64,000 nt of DNA from Diplodia intermedia (GCA_021495925.1 JAKEKT010000017.1:310001-374000), one strand, 5' to 3'; counted from the stretch's first letter, positions 32,727-43,943 are shown. Translations and numbers: made by a program. Notes: generated from the letters alone by a model not told the origin.

Positions 32727-34201
32727 GTTCTTGAAAGATAAGGGCCTTGCACGGAGAGATTGTGGTGCGGAGAAGGACTTGGCGCCTAGACGCGGTAAAC
32801 CGGCACGCTATGCCTGCTGGGTTGGGTGATGATCGGCGGGCTGGGGCTGGTCCGCGAGCGGAAGCTAAGAGCGAGACGAGCAGAAGCGATTGCACCGTGT
32901 TGCTGCTGTGGTTTGGTGTTGATGAAGGACGAGGGACGAAGTGAAGGAGAGCTGCAAGTGAATTCTCATCCCTTGCGGCCCGTATAAAGCACAGCTGCCC
33001 CAGCTCGGGCGAGCTGGTGGGGGGGTCGGCCGGACGACGAGGCCGCTTGCATCGGAGAGGTGTCGCCCGGAACGGTGTCTGGGCATTGCAACCGTAGGCC
33101 TCCGCCCCTTCGCACCAGGAGACGCCCAGCCGGCTCTCCACCCGCCAATTCCTATCTGCGGAGTGTGGAAAGCTTGTTGGGTCTGTGAACAAAGCGCATG
33201 CGGGAAGGCCAAAAGCGTAATGTGGTCGTCGTGGCGCCTCTATGACGCCGAGAACCAGAGGTCGGCGGAAGTGGTTCAGGATGCGCGCTAGGGTTCCAAT
33301 CGGGAAGGCGGGCTACGATGCGGGAGCCAAGCCCGTTCGGGCCGTAGCTTGGACGCTGTGCTGCGATGGAGCAGTAGAGTGCACGGCTGGCTTGCGGCTA
33401 CAACGGCACCCCGGCTCTTGAGCTGGCTTGCCGTGGCGTCCGATCTTAACCCCAATGCTGGCGCTTGCAATTTGCGGAAGTCGTGCAACGTACACCCTTG
33501 CACGTGCATCTCTCTTTGTGGAACCCCATGCGACGTCTGATACGCTGCTCGGATCACTACACATCCTTCATGACAGTTACCTGTCACAATGTGCCTCAGC
33601 TGGACCGTTGCCACGCGCTCGTGACGTGCTCCACCATCCGTCATCCCAGACAAGACCTCTGTATCTCGCCGGAAAGGCGGCGAAGCCGTCCTTGGCTCTC
33701 CTTTCGCCATAGTCATGCTGCATTCTCCGGAGTTGGAGCAATCCTGCCATGGCCTCGGGGCGGAGAGTCCGGTCCTCTTCCTCCTGCAATCACAGCTCCA
33801 GCCGAGACACCATTGGATGCTTTTTGCTGATCGCCCTTCTAGTCCAGCTGGCGGACGGCACTGAAGATTTGGGACGTCAAAGAGGCCAGCTGGAGATCGC
33901 CGGCATCTTGCATGGTTCGCTTCCAGCAGCGCGCTGTCGGCCATGGCGATCTAACGGGGTAGGAGGCGTGCCCCTGCCTTCGGACTTCGATAGAGCCTCG
34001 TACGAAGAATGCCTGGGCGAGGTCTCTGCAGTGAGTCGAGACAAGCCTCGATGCCTGTAAATGAGTTGGCGTGGTTCTGGAAGGCTGGTAGTTAATGAAG
34101 ATATCCTTCCCCCTCTCCCGCCGCCTCAAATTTTTTCGTTCCAACCATCCGCTTCGCCCTGTTTGAGTATTCATTAGTTCTGTCTGCCAGTCCGCGCAAT
34201 C
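32727..34201. promoter_or_regulatory. Divergent promoter region, monooxygenase and P450
   Basis: A 1.48 kb head-to-head interval. Frames inside it (for example a 218-codon minus frame at 33.3-33.9 kb) lack domain or compositional support. No operator could be assigned. Confidence 0.4.
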
Positions 34202-36048
34202 ATGCAGCTCATCACATACGTGGTGCTCGCCGTCGCCTTGGCGGGCTTCGCAGTCCTCAAGTTCATCCAATCTTACAAGGAGAAGAACGACCCATCGGGG
34301 CTCCCTGGCCCAAAGCTCATCCCCTTCCTCGGCCGCGTCCATGATCTTCCCATCCAATACATGTGGCTCAAATTCAAAGAATGGGCAGACACGCACGGCA
34401 AGGAAGGCTTGTACAGGACTGAGATGCTTGGAGCCAAGTTCGTCATCATTTCAGACGAAAAGATTGCCGAAGACTTGCTGGTCAAACGAGCAAAGTACAA
34501 CTCGGACCGGCCCATGATCCGCTCCTTGTTTGACTCGAAGAGTTCGCATGGGTCCATGGAATACCTCCCTCTGATGGGCAAGAACCGTAAGTCTTGGCTG
34601 AGCTTGGTCCCCTGACAGACACTGACCGCCCGTTGCAGAGTACTGGGCTCGTCAGCGCCGCTTCACGCATGCATACCTCACTGAAGCGACCAACGCCCAG
34701 TACTACGGCATCATGAATTTCGAGGCCAAGCGCTGGCTGTACCGCCTCATCGAAAACCCCGATGACTTCGGCTTCTCGCTCGAGGACATGGCGTCCAAGG
34801 TCATGTGCCAGCTGACCTGGGACGACGGTACCGACAGTCCAGTGCTGACCAAAAGCGCGTGGGGGCTGCTCACGCAGATGTCACCGGCCGGTCCCATTAC
34901 GAACCTCATCACGCCACTGTGGCATTTGCCCTGGCTGCTCAACCCGTGGAAGCGGGCTGAGCGTAAGCGGCACGACGACCAGCAAGCGTGGTGGCTGGAG
35001 AAGCTGCAGGCGGTACGCGAGAAGATGGCCAAGGGCCAGATGCGACCCTGCTGGACCAAATCCTACCTCGAGAACGAGAAGAAGACCAACCTATCAGGTG
35101 ACTATGAGGCGTCGTCCGTCATTGGTATGATGGCCTTGGTTGGCATCTTCACCGTCGCCGGTCCCCTGTACTACTTCCTCGTGTCTATGGTCTACCATCC
35201 AGAGTGGCAGGCCGAGGTGCAGAAGGAAATCGATCAGGTATGCGAGGGCCGCTTGCCTACGCTTGATGACATGCCTCGACTACCCATCCTCCGCGCCTGC
35301 ATCAAGGAGACCATGAGGTGGAAGCCCAACGTTCCCACTGGTAAGTGCTACATCGAGCAGGGTTGAACGTGTCGTGACGAGTGGCTGGCGCTGACAGCCC
35401 CTTGACAGGCGTGGCGCACGAGACCGAGCAAGATGACGAGTACAATGGTTACTTCATTCCCAAGGGAACGCGCATCCTTCCCTTGGACTGGTAAGTCTTG
35501 TCTGCGCCATGGCGTAGCGAAACGAATCACTGACAAATACAAACAGGGCCTTCCTGCGCAACCCGATCAAGTACCCTGACCCGGAGACCTTCCGGCCAGA
35601 GCGCTGGCTTCAGTCTGGGTGGCCGACGTACCAGGAGCCATTGACACAGTACCCGACCCTGAAGGGTATGACTTCGTTTGGCTGGGGTCAGCGCCAGTGC
35701 CTGGGCCAGTCGGTGACACAGGACGAGCTGGTCGTCGCGTGTGGCGCGCTTGCTTGGTGTTTCAATCTCAAGCACAAGATGGATCCCAAGACAGGCCAGA
35801 TGATTCCCATTCCACTCGACAAGTCCAACTCTCTGCTCATTGTCAAGCCTGACCCCTTCCAGATGGCGTTCGAGCCTCGCAGCAATGAGCGCAGGCAGGA
35901 GGCTATCCGGCTGTGGCACGAGGCTGAGGCCAAGGATAAGCAGCAGCGCGCTGACTTCCTCCAGGTGGCTGAGATGCGCAAGACTGAGGATGTTAAGTTG
36001 GGCGAAAAGCTGGAGAAGCAGCCGCTTGTGCAGGTTTTGGAGGTTTGA
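34202..36048 (+). CDS. Cytochrome P450 with non-canonical I-helix
   Basis: ER-anchored haem-thiolate protein, 556 aa. Exons 34202..34586, 34639..35340, 35409..35490 and 35547..36048; phases close. It has an N-terminal anchor (ITYVVLAVALAGFAVLKF), the hinge GLPGPKLIPFLG, ExxR as KETMR (Glu352/Arg355), FRPERW, and the haem loop FGWGQRQCLGQ with Cys441. The I-helix reads GIFTVAGPLYYF (AGPLYY near 302-307) where most P450s have AGxDT/AGxET, so the acid-alcohol pair for O2 activation is missing. The long basic C-terminal tail after VKPDPFQM is typical of some fungal tailoring P450s. It lies beside a FAD monooxygenase and a DUF1772 gene. A dehydratase, isomerase, peroxygenase or other unusual chemistry should be considered. 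Confidence 0.93.
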
Positions 36049-36828
36049 TTGTTTGTTTCTTGCAGTCGGTGGCGGTGGAAGACCCTTCTTCCACTTTGAT
36101 TCTATGACAACCCCGATGTGTTGGGAGACTGTTTTGTTTGGCGAGCGTGGCCTGTAGCGCGAGTGTATGCGACGTGGATAGTTTGTAACGACTTAATGCT
36201 AGCATAGGCTGGAATAGACCAATCAGGATGGTTCAGACGTTCAGACCCGGCAATCCAGGTACGATCTGGGACAGTTATGCATACGCACGCAGTAGCCAGC
36301 CACATGTGCAGCAGTGCCAGTAGGAGCACGGTGCACTGAGGTTGGGGAAGGCTGGGCGTTGGTGGCACAATGCAACAGGGGCGCCGGTCCGGCTCGGCGG
36401 CGTGAGATGGCTGTGCCTGCAGATCAGGGCGTCAGCAAGGGAAGCTGGTGGCGGTACACGTCTCGTACAGAGTTATCGCCAAGTTCGGCTAGCGGGTAGC
36501 GGATGGACCGCGGGCTTGGAAGAGTGGTTGACGACACGATTTGGCCTTGCTTTTGGCATTTCGGCTCCCCAGATCTGGTCCGGCGCAGGACTGGGGCCTT
36601 GGGCTTGTCCGTTGCGGTGCGTCCGTTTCCGGGATGAGTGCGAGACGCGGGGGCCGTTGGGCGCCGGACGCGGGTTTGCCAGCTCCGGCAAGGGAAAAGA
36701 CAGCAACCTTGTCCGGGCCGCGCGCATATACAAAGACCGCGAGAGCATCACGGCAAGGTGTTGCAGTGTCCAGCTGAGTTGTCGTGAAGCAAGCGAAAGA
36801 TCGCCATCGATTCATCCCATCCTGCGCC
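36049..36828. other. Intergenic between P450 and DUF1772 genes
   Basis: About 780 bp. Frames of up to 184 codons overlap here but are featureless. It contains the promoter of the gene at 36829. Confidence 0.4.
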
Positions 36829-37400
36829 ATGTCTCCCACCATCCCTCAGGCCGTCGTCGGCACCACCATCGGCTTTTCCTACATCCTCCTGGGTAGATTG
36901 CTCTTGTCCCGCGCGCAGTGGCTTGGTTAACGCGAGCAGGGAATGCCATCACGCAGTCCTTCATGGGGGTGCCGGTGCTGCTGGTTGACTTCCCGCACCC
37001 CTCGTCGCCGGAGCACGCGGCTCGGGCGCAGCATCTGGGGCGGCAGTGGCCCACGTTCTGGGCGGTGGGCAACGTCTTCTTCCGGCCCATCAGCACGCTG
37101 GGCATCTTCGGGTACGCCTACACGGCGTGGGTGGCGTCGCAGGGCCATAGCGGACTGCGTGGCGACTGGCGACTCTTTGCGGTCAGCGCCCTCTGCCACC
37201 TGGTGACGGTGGTGCATTCCGCCATCAACATGCAGCCTATCAACGAGAAGCTGGAGGGGCTGAGCGACCCCAAGAGCGGGCGGTCGGACGCGTCGCAGGC
37301 CGAGGCGTATGCGCGCATGTGGATCAGGAGGAACTCGGTGCGGATTGTGATGCCGCTGGTGGCGGGCACGATTGCGCTGTTCCAGGCGCTGAGCGGGTGA
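36829..37400 (+). CDS. DUF1772 / anthrone oxygenase-like membrane protein
   Basis: Integral membrane protein of 174 aa. Exons 36829..36892 and 36940..37400. The 47-nt intron has a GGTTAAC branch site, and the short first exon supplies the missing N-terminal helix MSPTIPQAVVGTTIGFSYI. Family features are GNAITQSFMGVPVLL at the first junction, WPTFWAVGNVFFRPIST, and three further hydrophobic segments ending VMPLVAGTIALFQAL, so about four helices. Members such as HypC, MdpH-type and related proteins oxidise anthrones to anthraquinones in aromatic polyketide pathways. It lies between a P450 and a SnoaL-like gene, which fits an aromatic-polyketide or phenolic tailoring role. No polyketide synthase is in the window. 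Confidence 0.85.
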
Positions 37401-37823
37401 GAAGGGGAGCACGGTAGAGTTGTTTGGGTGCTGATGGGCGCACCGCGGCGGGAGGCGCGGACATGGGTATCCCGGCAACTCGGAAGGCCTGAGGCCGCCA
37501 GGCCAGAGGCGGGGCAGCATGTGGGGCAGCGCGCGCGTTGTTGACGCGATCACTTTCACCTCCCGTTTCTCTCCAGCTCCTCAACCACTTCGCTTGACCC
37601 CCTCTCCTTTCCTCCATTTCACTGCTCGGATCTATGTCATGTAGCTATCAGGGCACGTCCCAGTCTCAAATGCACCATATTGCTTCTGACGGATGCGCCA
37701 ACCGTTTGTGCGCTTCACGTCGCACGACACGCGGGCACGACATTATGCAAGCTTCAGTGACGTTGACATTGGTACCTCTGTGGCTACCGCTTCCCGCGCC
37801 CCGTGCCCGCCGCTCGTCACTCG
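37401..37823. other. Convergent spacer
   Basis: About 420 bp between the DUF1772 gene and the convergent SnoaL-like gene; both 3' flanks. Nothing else seen. Confidence 0.4.
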
Positions 37824-38258
37824 TCACTCGTCGAAGCCCTTGGGCGCCATCTTGGCCCGCATCTCCAGCGCCTTCGCGCTGTCAACAAATTCCTCCACGG
37901 CAACCACCCTTGTGCCGTCCTCGGAAAGCGTAATCAGCATGACGCATTCGTTATTCCACTCGCCCTTGCCACCCTTGAGCGTTCCTTGCATGCGGGCCGA
38001 CACTACCACCGCATTCCGCTCGCTGTCCTCGAACACGGCCTTTGGCACCATGGCGAAGGCTTCGAAAACGGAAAAAATGCCTGCTGCATGGTGCTCGAAT
38101 GCCGCCTTGTCGCGTGCCGGCATGCCCAGTGATTCAGGCAGCACCTGATGCTTGAAGTCGTCCGCCAGGGGTGCCGTGAGGGTGGGGACCGATAGGCTAC
38201 CGTAGCCGTCGAGGAGGGCGTGGACTGTCTGCAGCCGCTGTGATTGCTCAGTCGACAT
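37824..38258 (-). CDS. SnoaL/NTF2-like fold protein
   Basis: Single-exon protein of 144 aa, the usual size of a SnoaL-like cyclase/NTF2 domain. The N-terminal helix (RLQTVHALLDGYGSLSV) is followed by DDFKHQVLPESLG, a central KAAFEHHAAGIFSVFEAF and beta strands ending VVAVEEFVDSAKA, the typical alpha-beta cone pattern. There is no signal peptide. Related small proteins sit in fungal aromatic polyketide clusters and act as cyclases, dehydratases or stabilisers. The neighbours (DUF1772, P450, FAD monooxygenase, NmrA-like) fit that setting. Catalytic residues cannot be assigned from this alone. Confidence 0.82.
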   Translation of the reverse strand: MSTEQSQRLQTVHALLDGYGSLSVPTLTAPLADDFKHQVLPESLGMPARDKAAFEHHAAGIFSVFEAFAMVPKAVFEDSERNAVVVSARMQGTLKGGKGEWNNECVMLITLSEDGTRVVAVEEFVDSAKALEMRAKMAPKGFDE

Positions 38259-38749
38259 GGCGAATGAAAGTGCAGTGATTCGTTGAGAAGGATTTTAGCG
38301 CCCAAAAGGTAGGTCTGGACAGTTCAGGTAGGTTCTTGGTGGAATAATAATCTCCACGCCATTCCGACATGGTCATGTCTATTTACATGCTTGCTCGAGC
38401 CGAAAGGCCGCTTCGGACTATGCTCTCGATACCCGACCTCCGGATAGCTTTCGAGCCCCTTCGTTTCAGACGGCGGAGCGGAGGGCCCTGCATACATTGA
38501 CCGACGGTAGACGGAGACCCGACGCTGGGCCTGGGAGCCGCAAGTCCGCATTTCCACCCTGAGCCCCGCCATTTCCCCCGCCCTCAGCGCATTCTCCCCC
38601 GGAAGTCCGCGGCCCCGGGCTTGAGCTTGACGGAGTCCCTTCCGGCCGCGGTCAAATACGATATCACTTCCACGGCCTGGCAGCCTTCCTTTGACTCCCC
38701 AACACCGTCATACACTCACACCCATTCTCATCAGCTCCTACAAACCACC
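38259..38749. promoter_or_regulatory. Divergent promoter, SnoaL-like and NmrA-like genes
   Basis: A 491 bp head-to-head interval. GC-rich; no clear TATA box or operator recognised. Confidence 0.4.
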
Positions 38750-39682
38750 ATGTCGAAAGTGCTACTCATCACCGGCGCCACCGGCAAGCAAGGCGGTGCA
38801 GTCATTGATGCGCTCCTCGAGCAGAAGGTCGACTGCACCATTCTTGCTGTGACGCGCGATGCCTCGTCCGGAGGCGCGACAAAGCTTGCCAGCAAAGGCT
38901 CCAACATCAAGCTGGTCCAAGGCAACCTCGACGACGCACCAGCCCTTTTCGCCGCCGCCGCCGAAGCGGCCAAGCCGTCGCCCATTTGGGGCGTGTACAG
39001 CGTGCAGATCTCCATGGGCAAGGGCGTGACCAAGGAAAGCGAAATCGCCCAGGGCAACGCGCTGATCGACGAGGCCATCAAGTACAAGGTCGCGCACTTC
39101 GTCTACTCAAGTGTCGAGCGCGGCGGCGACGAGGCCTCGTGGGACGCGCCGACCCCCGTGCCGCACTTCCAAACCAAGCAAGTCATCGAGCAGCACCTGC
39201 GCCAATCCACCGCGTCCGGCACGCCCGGTGAGCACATGTCGTGGACCGTCCTGCGCCCCGTCGCCTTCATGGACAACCTCGCCCCGGGCATGCCGACCAA
39301 GGTCTTCCTGACGGCGCTGCGCGACACGCTACAGGGCAAGCGCACGCAGTGGGTCGCCGTCCACGACATCGGCCGCTTCGCCGCCCTGGCCTTTGCCAAC
39401 CCCGACGAGTGGCGCAACGTCGCCGTCGGCCTCGCGGGCGACGAGCTGTCGTACGACGAGATGAGCGAGCGCTTCCAGCGCGCCACCGGTGGACCGGTGC
39501 CCTCGTCGTACTGGTTCTTCGGCAGCGCGCTCATGTACATGGTCGCCGAGCTGAACACGATGATTACGTGGTTCGCGACGGACGGGTACAAGGCAGATAT
39601 CGCGAAGTGCAAGCAGAAGAATCCCCAGATGTTGGATCTGGAGACTTGGCTGCGGGAGAAGAGCGACTTCCAGACGAAGTAG
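38750..39682 (+). CDS. NmrA-like NAD(P)-binding Rossmann protein
   Basis: Single-exon protein of 310 aa. The atypical-SDR motif VLLITGATGKQGGAVIDAL (Gly9, Gly12, Gly15) sits at the N-terminus. HFVYSSVERGG follows at the usual strand-5 position, and the Tyr/Lys of classical SDRs is absent, as in NmrA-type redox sensors and isoflavone-reductase-like enzymes. The C-terminal region ends with GYKADIAKCKQKNP. The ATG at 38750 has an ideal CCACCATG context; the frame is open upstream but adds only leader sequence. It could be a redox-sensing regulator or a reductase for the neighbouring tailoring genes. Confidence 0.9.
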   Translation: MSKVLLITGATGKQGGAVIDALLEQKVDCTILAVTRDASSGGATKLASKGSNIKLVQGNLDDAPALFAAAAEAAKPSPIWGVYSVQISMGKGVTKESEIAQGNALIDEAIKYKVAHFVYSSVERGGDEASWDAPTPVPHFQTKQVIEQHLRQSTASGTPGEHMSWTVLRPVAFMDNLAPGMPTKVFLTALRDTLQGKRTQWVAVHDIGRFAALAFANPDEWRNVAVGLAGDELSYDEMSERFQRATGGPVPSSYWFFGSALMYMVAELNTMITWFATDGYKADIAKCKQKNPQMLDLETWLREKSDFQTK

Positions 39683-40438
39683 ACTTGGGTACTATTGGTA
39701 GGGAGTTGGTTTGGATCTTGGCGTTGAAGGTTGTTTCGTTGGAACGGGTCATGATGATAGACCTTATTGTCAGCATAATCTATGTACTAGGAATGCATGG
39801 GATCAAGACAATGCTGGCGGGTCCCTCTGCGAACTGGGGCTAGCTTACTGGAGCTGAAGGGTATCCGAGGTCATGTTACGCGGGTTGCTCTTGATTGCGT
39901 TTCGTGGAGCCTGTCCGTTCGTTCTCCGTGCGGAAACATTGCCCTGCAAGATTCCACGCCCTGCGGACCCAGCTCGCACCCCGCATTTCTTCAACCCTTC
40001 CTTGCGAGAGGAACTATCACGCCGCTTACTCGTTATCGATTCAACTTTGACCCCGCTCGCTTATGCGAGTGCTCCATTAGAGATCTTACACGTTGCATAT
40101 TGTCTCTGTGTCTCATAAACAGCTGACGGTTACACATGTGGGGCAACGTGCCAGGCAGCAGTGGTAAGCTTCTTACGACAGGCGATGCGGATTGTTATCT
40201 ATCATCCCAAGCCTAGCCATCTTCTCCATAACCAAAAAGCACACCGCAGTGCGAAGATTTGTAACCGTGCGCAATCACGCTCCAGCCTACCAGCGCTCAA
40301 ACAGGTATACTTGTGCGTTCGCGCCTTTCCATGACCCCTGCTGGATCACTAAGTAGCCCTGCCAAGCACGGTCGCATTAACAATCTACTTGTCATCAGGA
40401 TGCCTGGTTGATGAAGAAGCACCCCTGGAAACAACCAG
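39683..40438. other. Intergenic at the edge of a low-GC, decayed region
   Basis: About 750 bp. Base composition falls toward the right. No inverted repeats or element ends could be recognised. Confidence 0.4.
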
Positions 40439-42345
40439 ATGGATTCTCCAGGTAGTGGTATTGGCCCCAGCTATGAAGAAGGATGCAAGGAGTACTTTGT
40501 CAAGAGGTACCAGAACGAGCGGATGAATACCACCCACGGTTTGTTCCAATCTCTATTCATCCGCATCATATGGACTGCAAATCATGTCAAGAAATTTGCG
40601 GCGGCATCTTGCCACTCCTTCTCTGAGATGACGAGTTCTTCAGAATGCAGGCATATCCTTTATGTGCCTTTCTAAGCAGTTATCTCAATTTACTTTGGGA
40701 ACTTTACGGAACATACCCAGAAAATTTCCGAGAGATCTACAAGTGTGGAGAAGCTATCACAGTGGAAGAGAAATTGTGCAAGGAAAGCATATGGCCTTCC
40801 GACGCTAACTCTTTGGATGGTTTTAAACCGATCACATTCTCCATGATTTATTTGCTTCTTCGAAACGTGCAGAATAGCGGATCTGCAGTTGCTACGATGG
40901 CATCAACTATGGACAGCCAGCTGTCTCAGCTGCGAAGAATGTACTTCGACTATAAGAAGATCCCTTGAGGTCAATTCAGGTTATGTAGACACTGACAGAG
41001 GGCCAGCCGAGGAATTCTTCAGGATCACGGAATATAGGCCCGCCATCTCTGGACGACTCAGAGCAGGCCTCGCCGTCGTCATAGAAGAAGCATTTCAACA
41101 CTTGATAAAATGCCAAGCCGCAAAGAGCATTACACGACTTCTGAAGGAGATCCCAATGACCCTCATACAGTCGCCTATCTTGGATCGCATCAGAGGAGAA
41201 CACGCCGGTGCTCATGTCCTATTTTCCCCTGCCGGAACAGGAAAGACGAGAAACATTCTTAATCCTCTCTTCAGGCACTGGGGCATCTATCTTGTGGAGA
41301 GCATCTCAGGCGATGACGGAAACTCTCCCGACTACAGACAAGGCTCAGGAGACCTGTTTTTGCCTCAACGATGTGTTGCATCTAGAGACATGTTCTCGTT
41401 CTGTTCCGACATGCAGGCAATGTCAAGGCTTTCTTCCGAACCACAGTTTCTCAGTAATGCTTTACTCGCTGCTCGTTTCCTACTATTGTTCCAACTCGTC
41501 ATATGCAATCTTAACGAGAATGATGAGAGATCGATAAGGCTTGCCAGCTGGCTCTGGATGCAACTCAACTGTACAGACGATTACGACCCCTTTGACACAA
41601 TCTACCGGCTGTTATGTCTACGTCCGTGGATAGCACAATGGGAGATGGTCTGGTCACAAATCTCTGGAAACTCTTACTGGAAAAGCCTGAAGGCCTTATC
41701 CAACCCAAAAAGGGATACGATGCAAAACTCAAATCACTTATACATCTGCATAGACGAGGCACAGAGTATCCTGCAAACTTTCCAGCCTAATCTGAAGCTT
41801 CTGAGCAACCTTCAGTACTTAATGCAAACCAGGGTTGGGTCGGCATTGCTTCCTATTAGTCCGGTAACCACGACAGCAAGCAAGAATATTGTGCGCGATG
41901 CAGGTAAGCCAGCAGAATATCCGCGGCCAAGCAAATTATTCTTTCTCTTTCCGAAGAACAAACGATCAAGACTCTGACGGCTTGAATTAGATCAAGGTTA
42001 AAAAGGAAGTGAACATGAAGGAAGCCATCAGTAGCCTGGCCCCCCAAAAATGGTTCAAAAAAGCGTGGAATTTCTGTCCTTTAGTCTTGATTCTCGTATC
42101 AGCCTCAAAGGATCACAAAGAACGGAGTTTTTACACGTCAGCATCCGGGGCATTTGGGGACAGCAGCGGCTATTATGTCTGTATAGTCGATCGCAGTTAT
42201 TCAAAGGACTTGTGGGGGCCAAGTTGGGTGAGACTCATGAAGTCAATGAAAGAGTGGCGTTGGGAATGGAAATGTCAACGTAGATTTTACGGGCCATGGA
42301 TTGGGCAAGTGAACGACGCAACAAGGAAAAGACAGAATTAGGTCA
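40439..42345 (+). pseudogene. Decayed P-loop NTPase gene (Crinkler-associated-like ATPase)
   Basis: Three overlapping plus-strand frames together read like one protein: from 40439 (YEEGCKEYFVKRYQNER), from about 40625 (FFRMQAYPLCAFLSSYLNL) and from about 40966 (LEVNSGYVDTDRGPAEEFF onward). The joints near 40620 and 40966 are one-base shifts with no room for an intron; at the second, ATCCCTTGAG gives a stop in one frame and SLEVNSG in the next. The third part carries a Walker A motif FSPAGTGKTRN, an RHWGIYLVE strand, a GSGDL motif and ICIDEAQS as a Walker B-like strand. A further fragment (42009-42341) may be the C-terminal region. The pattern resembles the ATPase part of Crinkler-type and related fungal proteins. 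The region is clearly lower in GC than its neighbours. Confidence 0.6.
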
Positions 42346-42656
42346 ATCGACAAGGTGTTACAATAAACCTCAAATTGGAGCAATTGAGCTATCAATCCAA
42401 GCGCAAATGTTCGATCAGCCACAGTAAGCGCTACGGCTCGGGAACTAGGCGAATCCGGCAGGTGAGTACGAAGATATCCACACAACGCAGCTCAACTGGG
42501 CAATGACGCAGGCACATCATGTAGGATCCGAGAAGGATGCAAGCCCTGCGATTTCGTATCTCAGCTAAAGAGATTTAAGCTTAGGCCCGCCGTATGGCTA
42601 TGTGAACGTCAGACAACCTTTCAGCGAACCACACGGACCACTCTTTGGTATCTAAA

Positions 42657-43862
42657 ATGCGTTCGCTCATGCTCACCCTTGGCGGCCTCTCGCTCGCGCA
42701 CGCCATAGCCCTCTGGGAGCCCACAGGGCCCTACCACGTCGGCTACACACAACACATCTTCGACCACACGACGCCCAACGACCCCACCTGGCCCGGCACC
42801 TTCATGCTCCTCACCATCTACTACCCAACCCTCCAAATCCCCAACACCACCGTCCCCTACCTCGACGCCATCTCCGCCACCATCTTCGAGTCCACCATCG
42901 GCCTGCCCGCCGCCTCCCTCTCGCAACTAACAACCCGCCTCCAATTCCAAGCCCCCACCCTCGCCGGCACCTCGCCGGCCTTCGCCAACGGCACCTCGCC
43001 GCACGCCACGCTCGTCTTCACGCCGGGCGCCGGCCTGCCCGCCAGCGCCTACACCGCCTACCTCTCCGACCTCGCGTCGCACGGCCACGCCGTCGTCGCC
43101 ATCGACCACCCGGGCGAGGCGCCGTACCTGCCGCTCCCCTACGGCGGCTTCAACGGCAGCACCGGCATTTACGGGTACCCCGACTTCAGCAACTACCCGA
43201 CGACCATCACCGAGGCGTTCCAGATCCTCGCCTTCCGCGAGTCCGACATCCTGGCCGCGGTCGGCGATGACGCGTTCTTCCCCGCCCTCGTGGCGCGGTA
43301 CGGCGCGCCGTTCAACGTGACGCATTACGGCGTGTTCGGGCACAGCGTCGGCGGGGCGGCGGCGGCGGGCGTCATGGGCGCGGAGGGTGCGGAGAAGGCG
43401 TTGTTCGGCGCGGGCGGCGCGAACCTGGACGGCTCGCTGATCCAGCTGCTCGACCAGCCGGCGGGCGAGCGGGACGACCCGAGCGTGGCGGCGCCGGATG
43501 TGGGTGGCGTGGGCCCGTTCCTGGAGGTCGGGAGCGAGGCGCACTTCGCGGGGAACGAGAGCGGGGACGCGACGTGGGCGCATTTCAACCGCGCGCAGAC
43601 GGGGTGGCTGCGGGATGTGCAGGTCGACGGCACGCGGCATTTGGATTTCAGCGACATCCCGTTGTGGATCGATTTGCTGGGGCAGAGGGACAGGTTGAAT
43701 CGGACGTGGGTGGGGCCGGTTGGCGGGGAGAGGGTGACGACGGTGACGACGGCGCTGTTGAGGGAGCTGTTTGGGAGTGTGGAAGGGAAGGGGCTGCGTG
43801 GTGTGGATGAGTGGTTGGAGGAGGCGCCGGAGCTGCGGTTGTTGTTTGAGCATGATCCGTAA
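42657..43862 (+). CDS. Secreted PAF-acetylhydrolase-like esterase/lipase
   Basis: Single-exon extracellular alpha/beta hydrolase, 401 aa. Signal peptide MRSLMLTLGGLSLAHA. The nucleophile motif is FGHSVGGAAAAG with Ser230. The acid lies in GANLDGS (Asp258) and the base in TRHLDFSDIPL (His328). This order matches the PAF-AH isoform II family (Ser, Asp, His, with H-x-D-F-S-D). Several N-glycosylation sequons (NGT, NGS, NVT, NRT) support secretion. Likely substrates are short-chain acyl esters or oxidised phospholipids. It stands intact between two decayed genes and has the GC-rich codon use of the rest of the window, unlike them. Confidence 0.9.
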   Translation: MRSLMLTLGGLSLAHAIALWEPTGPYHVGYTQHIFDHTTPNDPTWPGTFMLLTIYYPTLQIPNTTVPYLDAISATIFESTIGLPAASLSQLTTRLQFQAPTLAGTSPAFANGTSPHATLVFTPGAGLPASAYTAYLSDLASHGHAVVAIDHPGEAPYLPLPYGGFNGSTGIYGYPDFSNYPTTITEAFQILAFRESDILAAVGDDAFFPALVARYGAPFNVTHYGVFGHSVGGAAAAGVMGAEGAEKALFGAGGANLDGSLIQLLDQPAGERDDPSVAAPDVGGVGPFLEVGSEAHFAGNESGDATWAHFNRAQTGWLRDVQVDGTRHLDFSDIPLWIDLLGQRDRLNRTWVGPVGGERVTTVTTALLRELFGSVEGKGLRGVDEWLEEAPELRLLFEHDP

Positions 43863-43943
43863 ATGGTGTGGTATGCTGCAGTGTTGCATCCCGCTATACT
43901 TGTAGATATATGCGCAGGAGAAAATCAGTGGATGAGCCGCATA

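Noticed and set aside
33288..33944. 218-codon minus frame in the monooxygenase/P450 promoter interval
   Set aside because: No features; composition typical of chance frames in GC-rich DNA.
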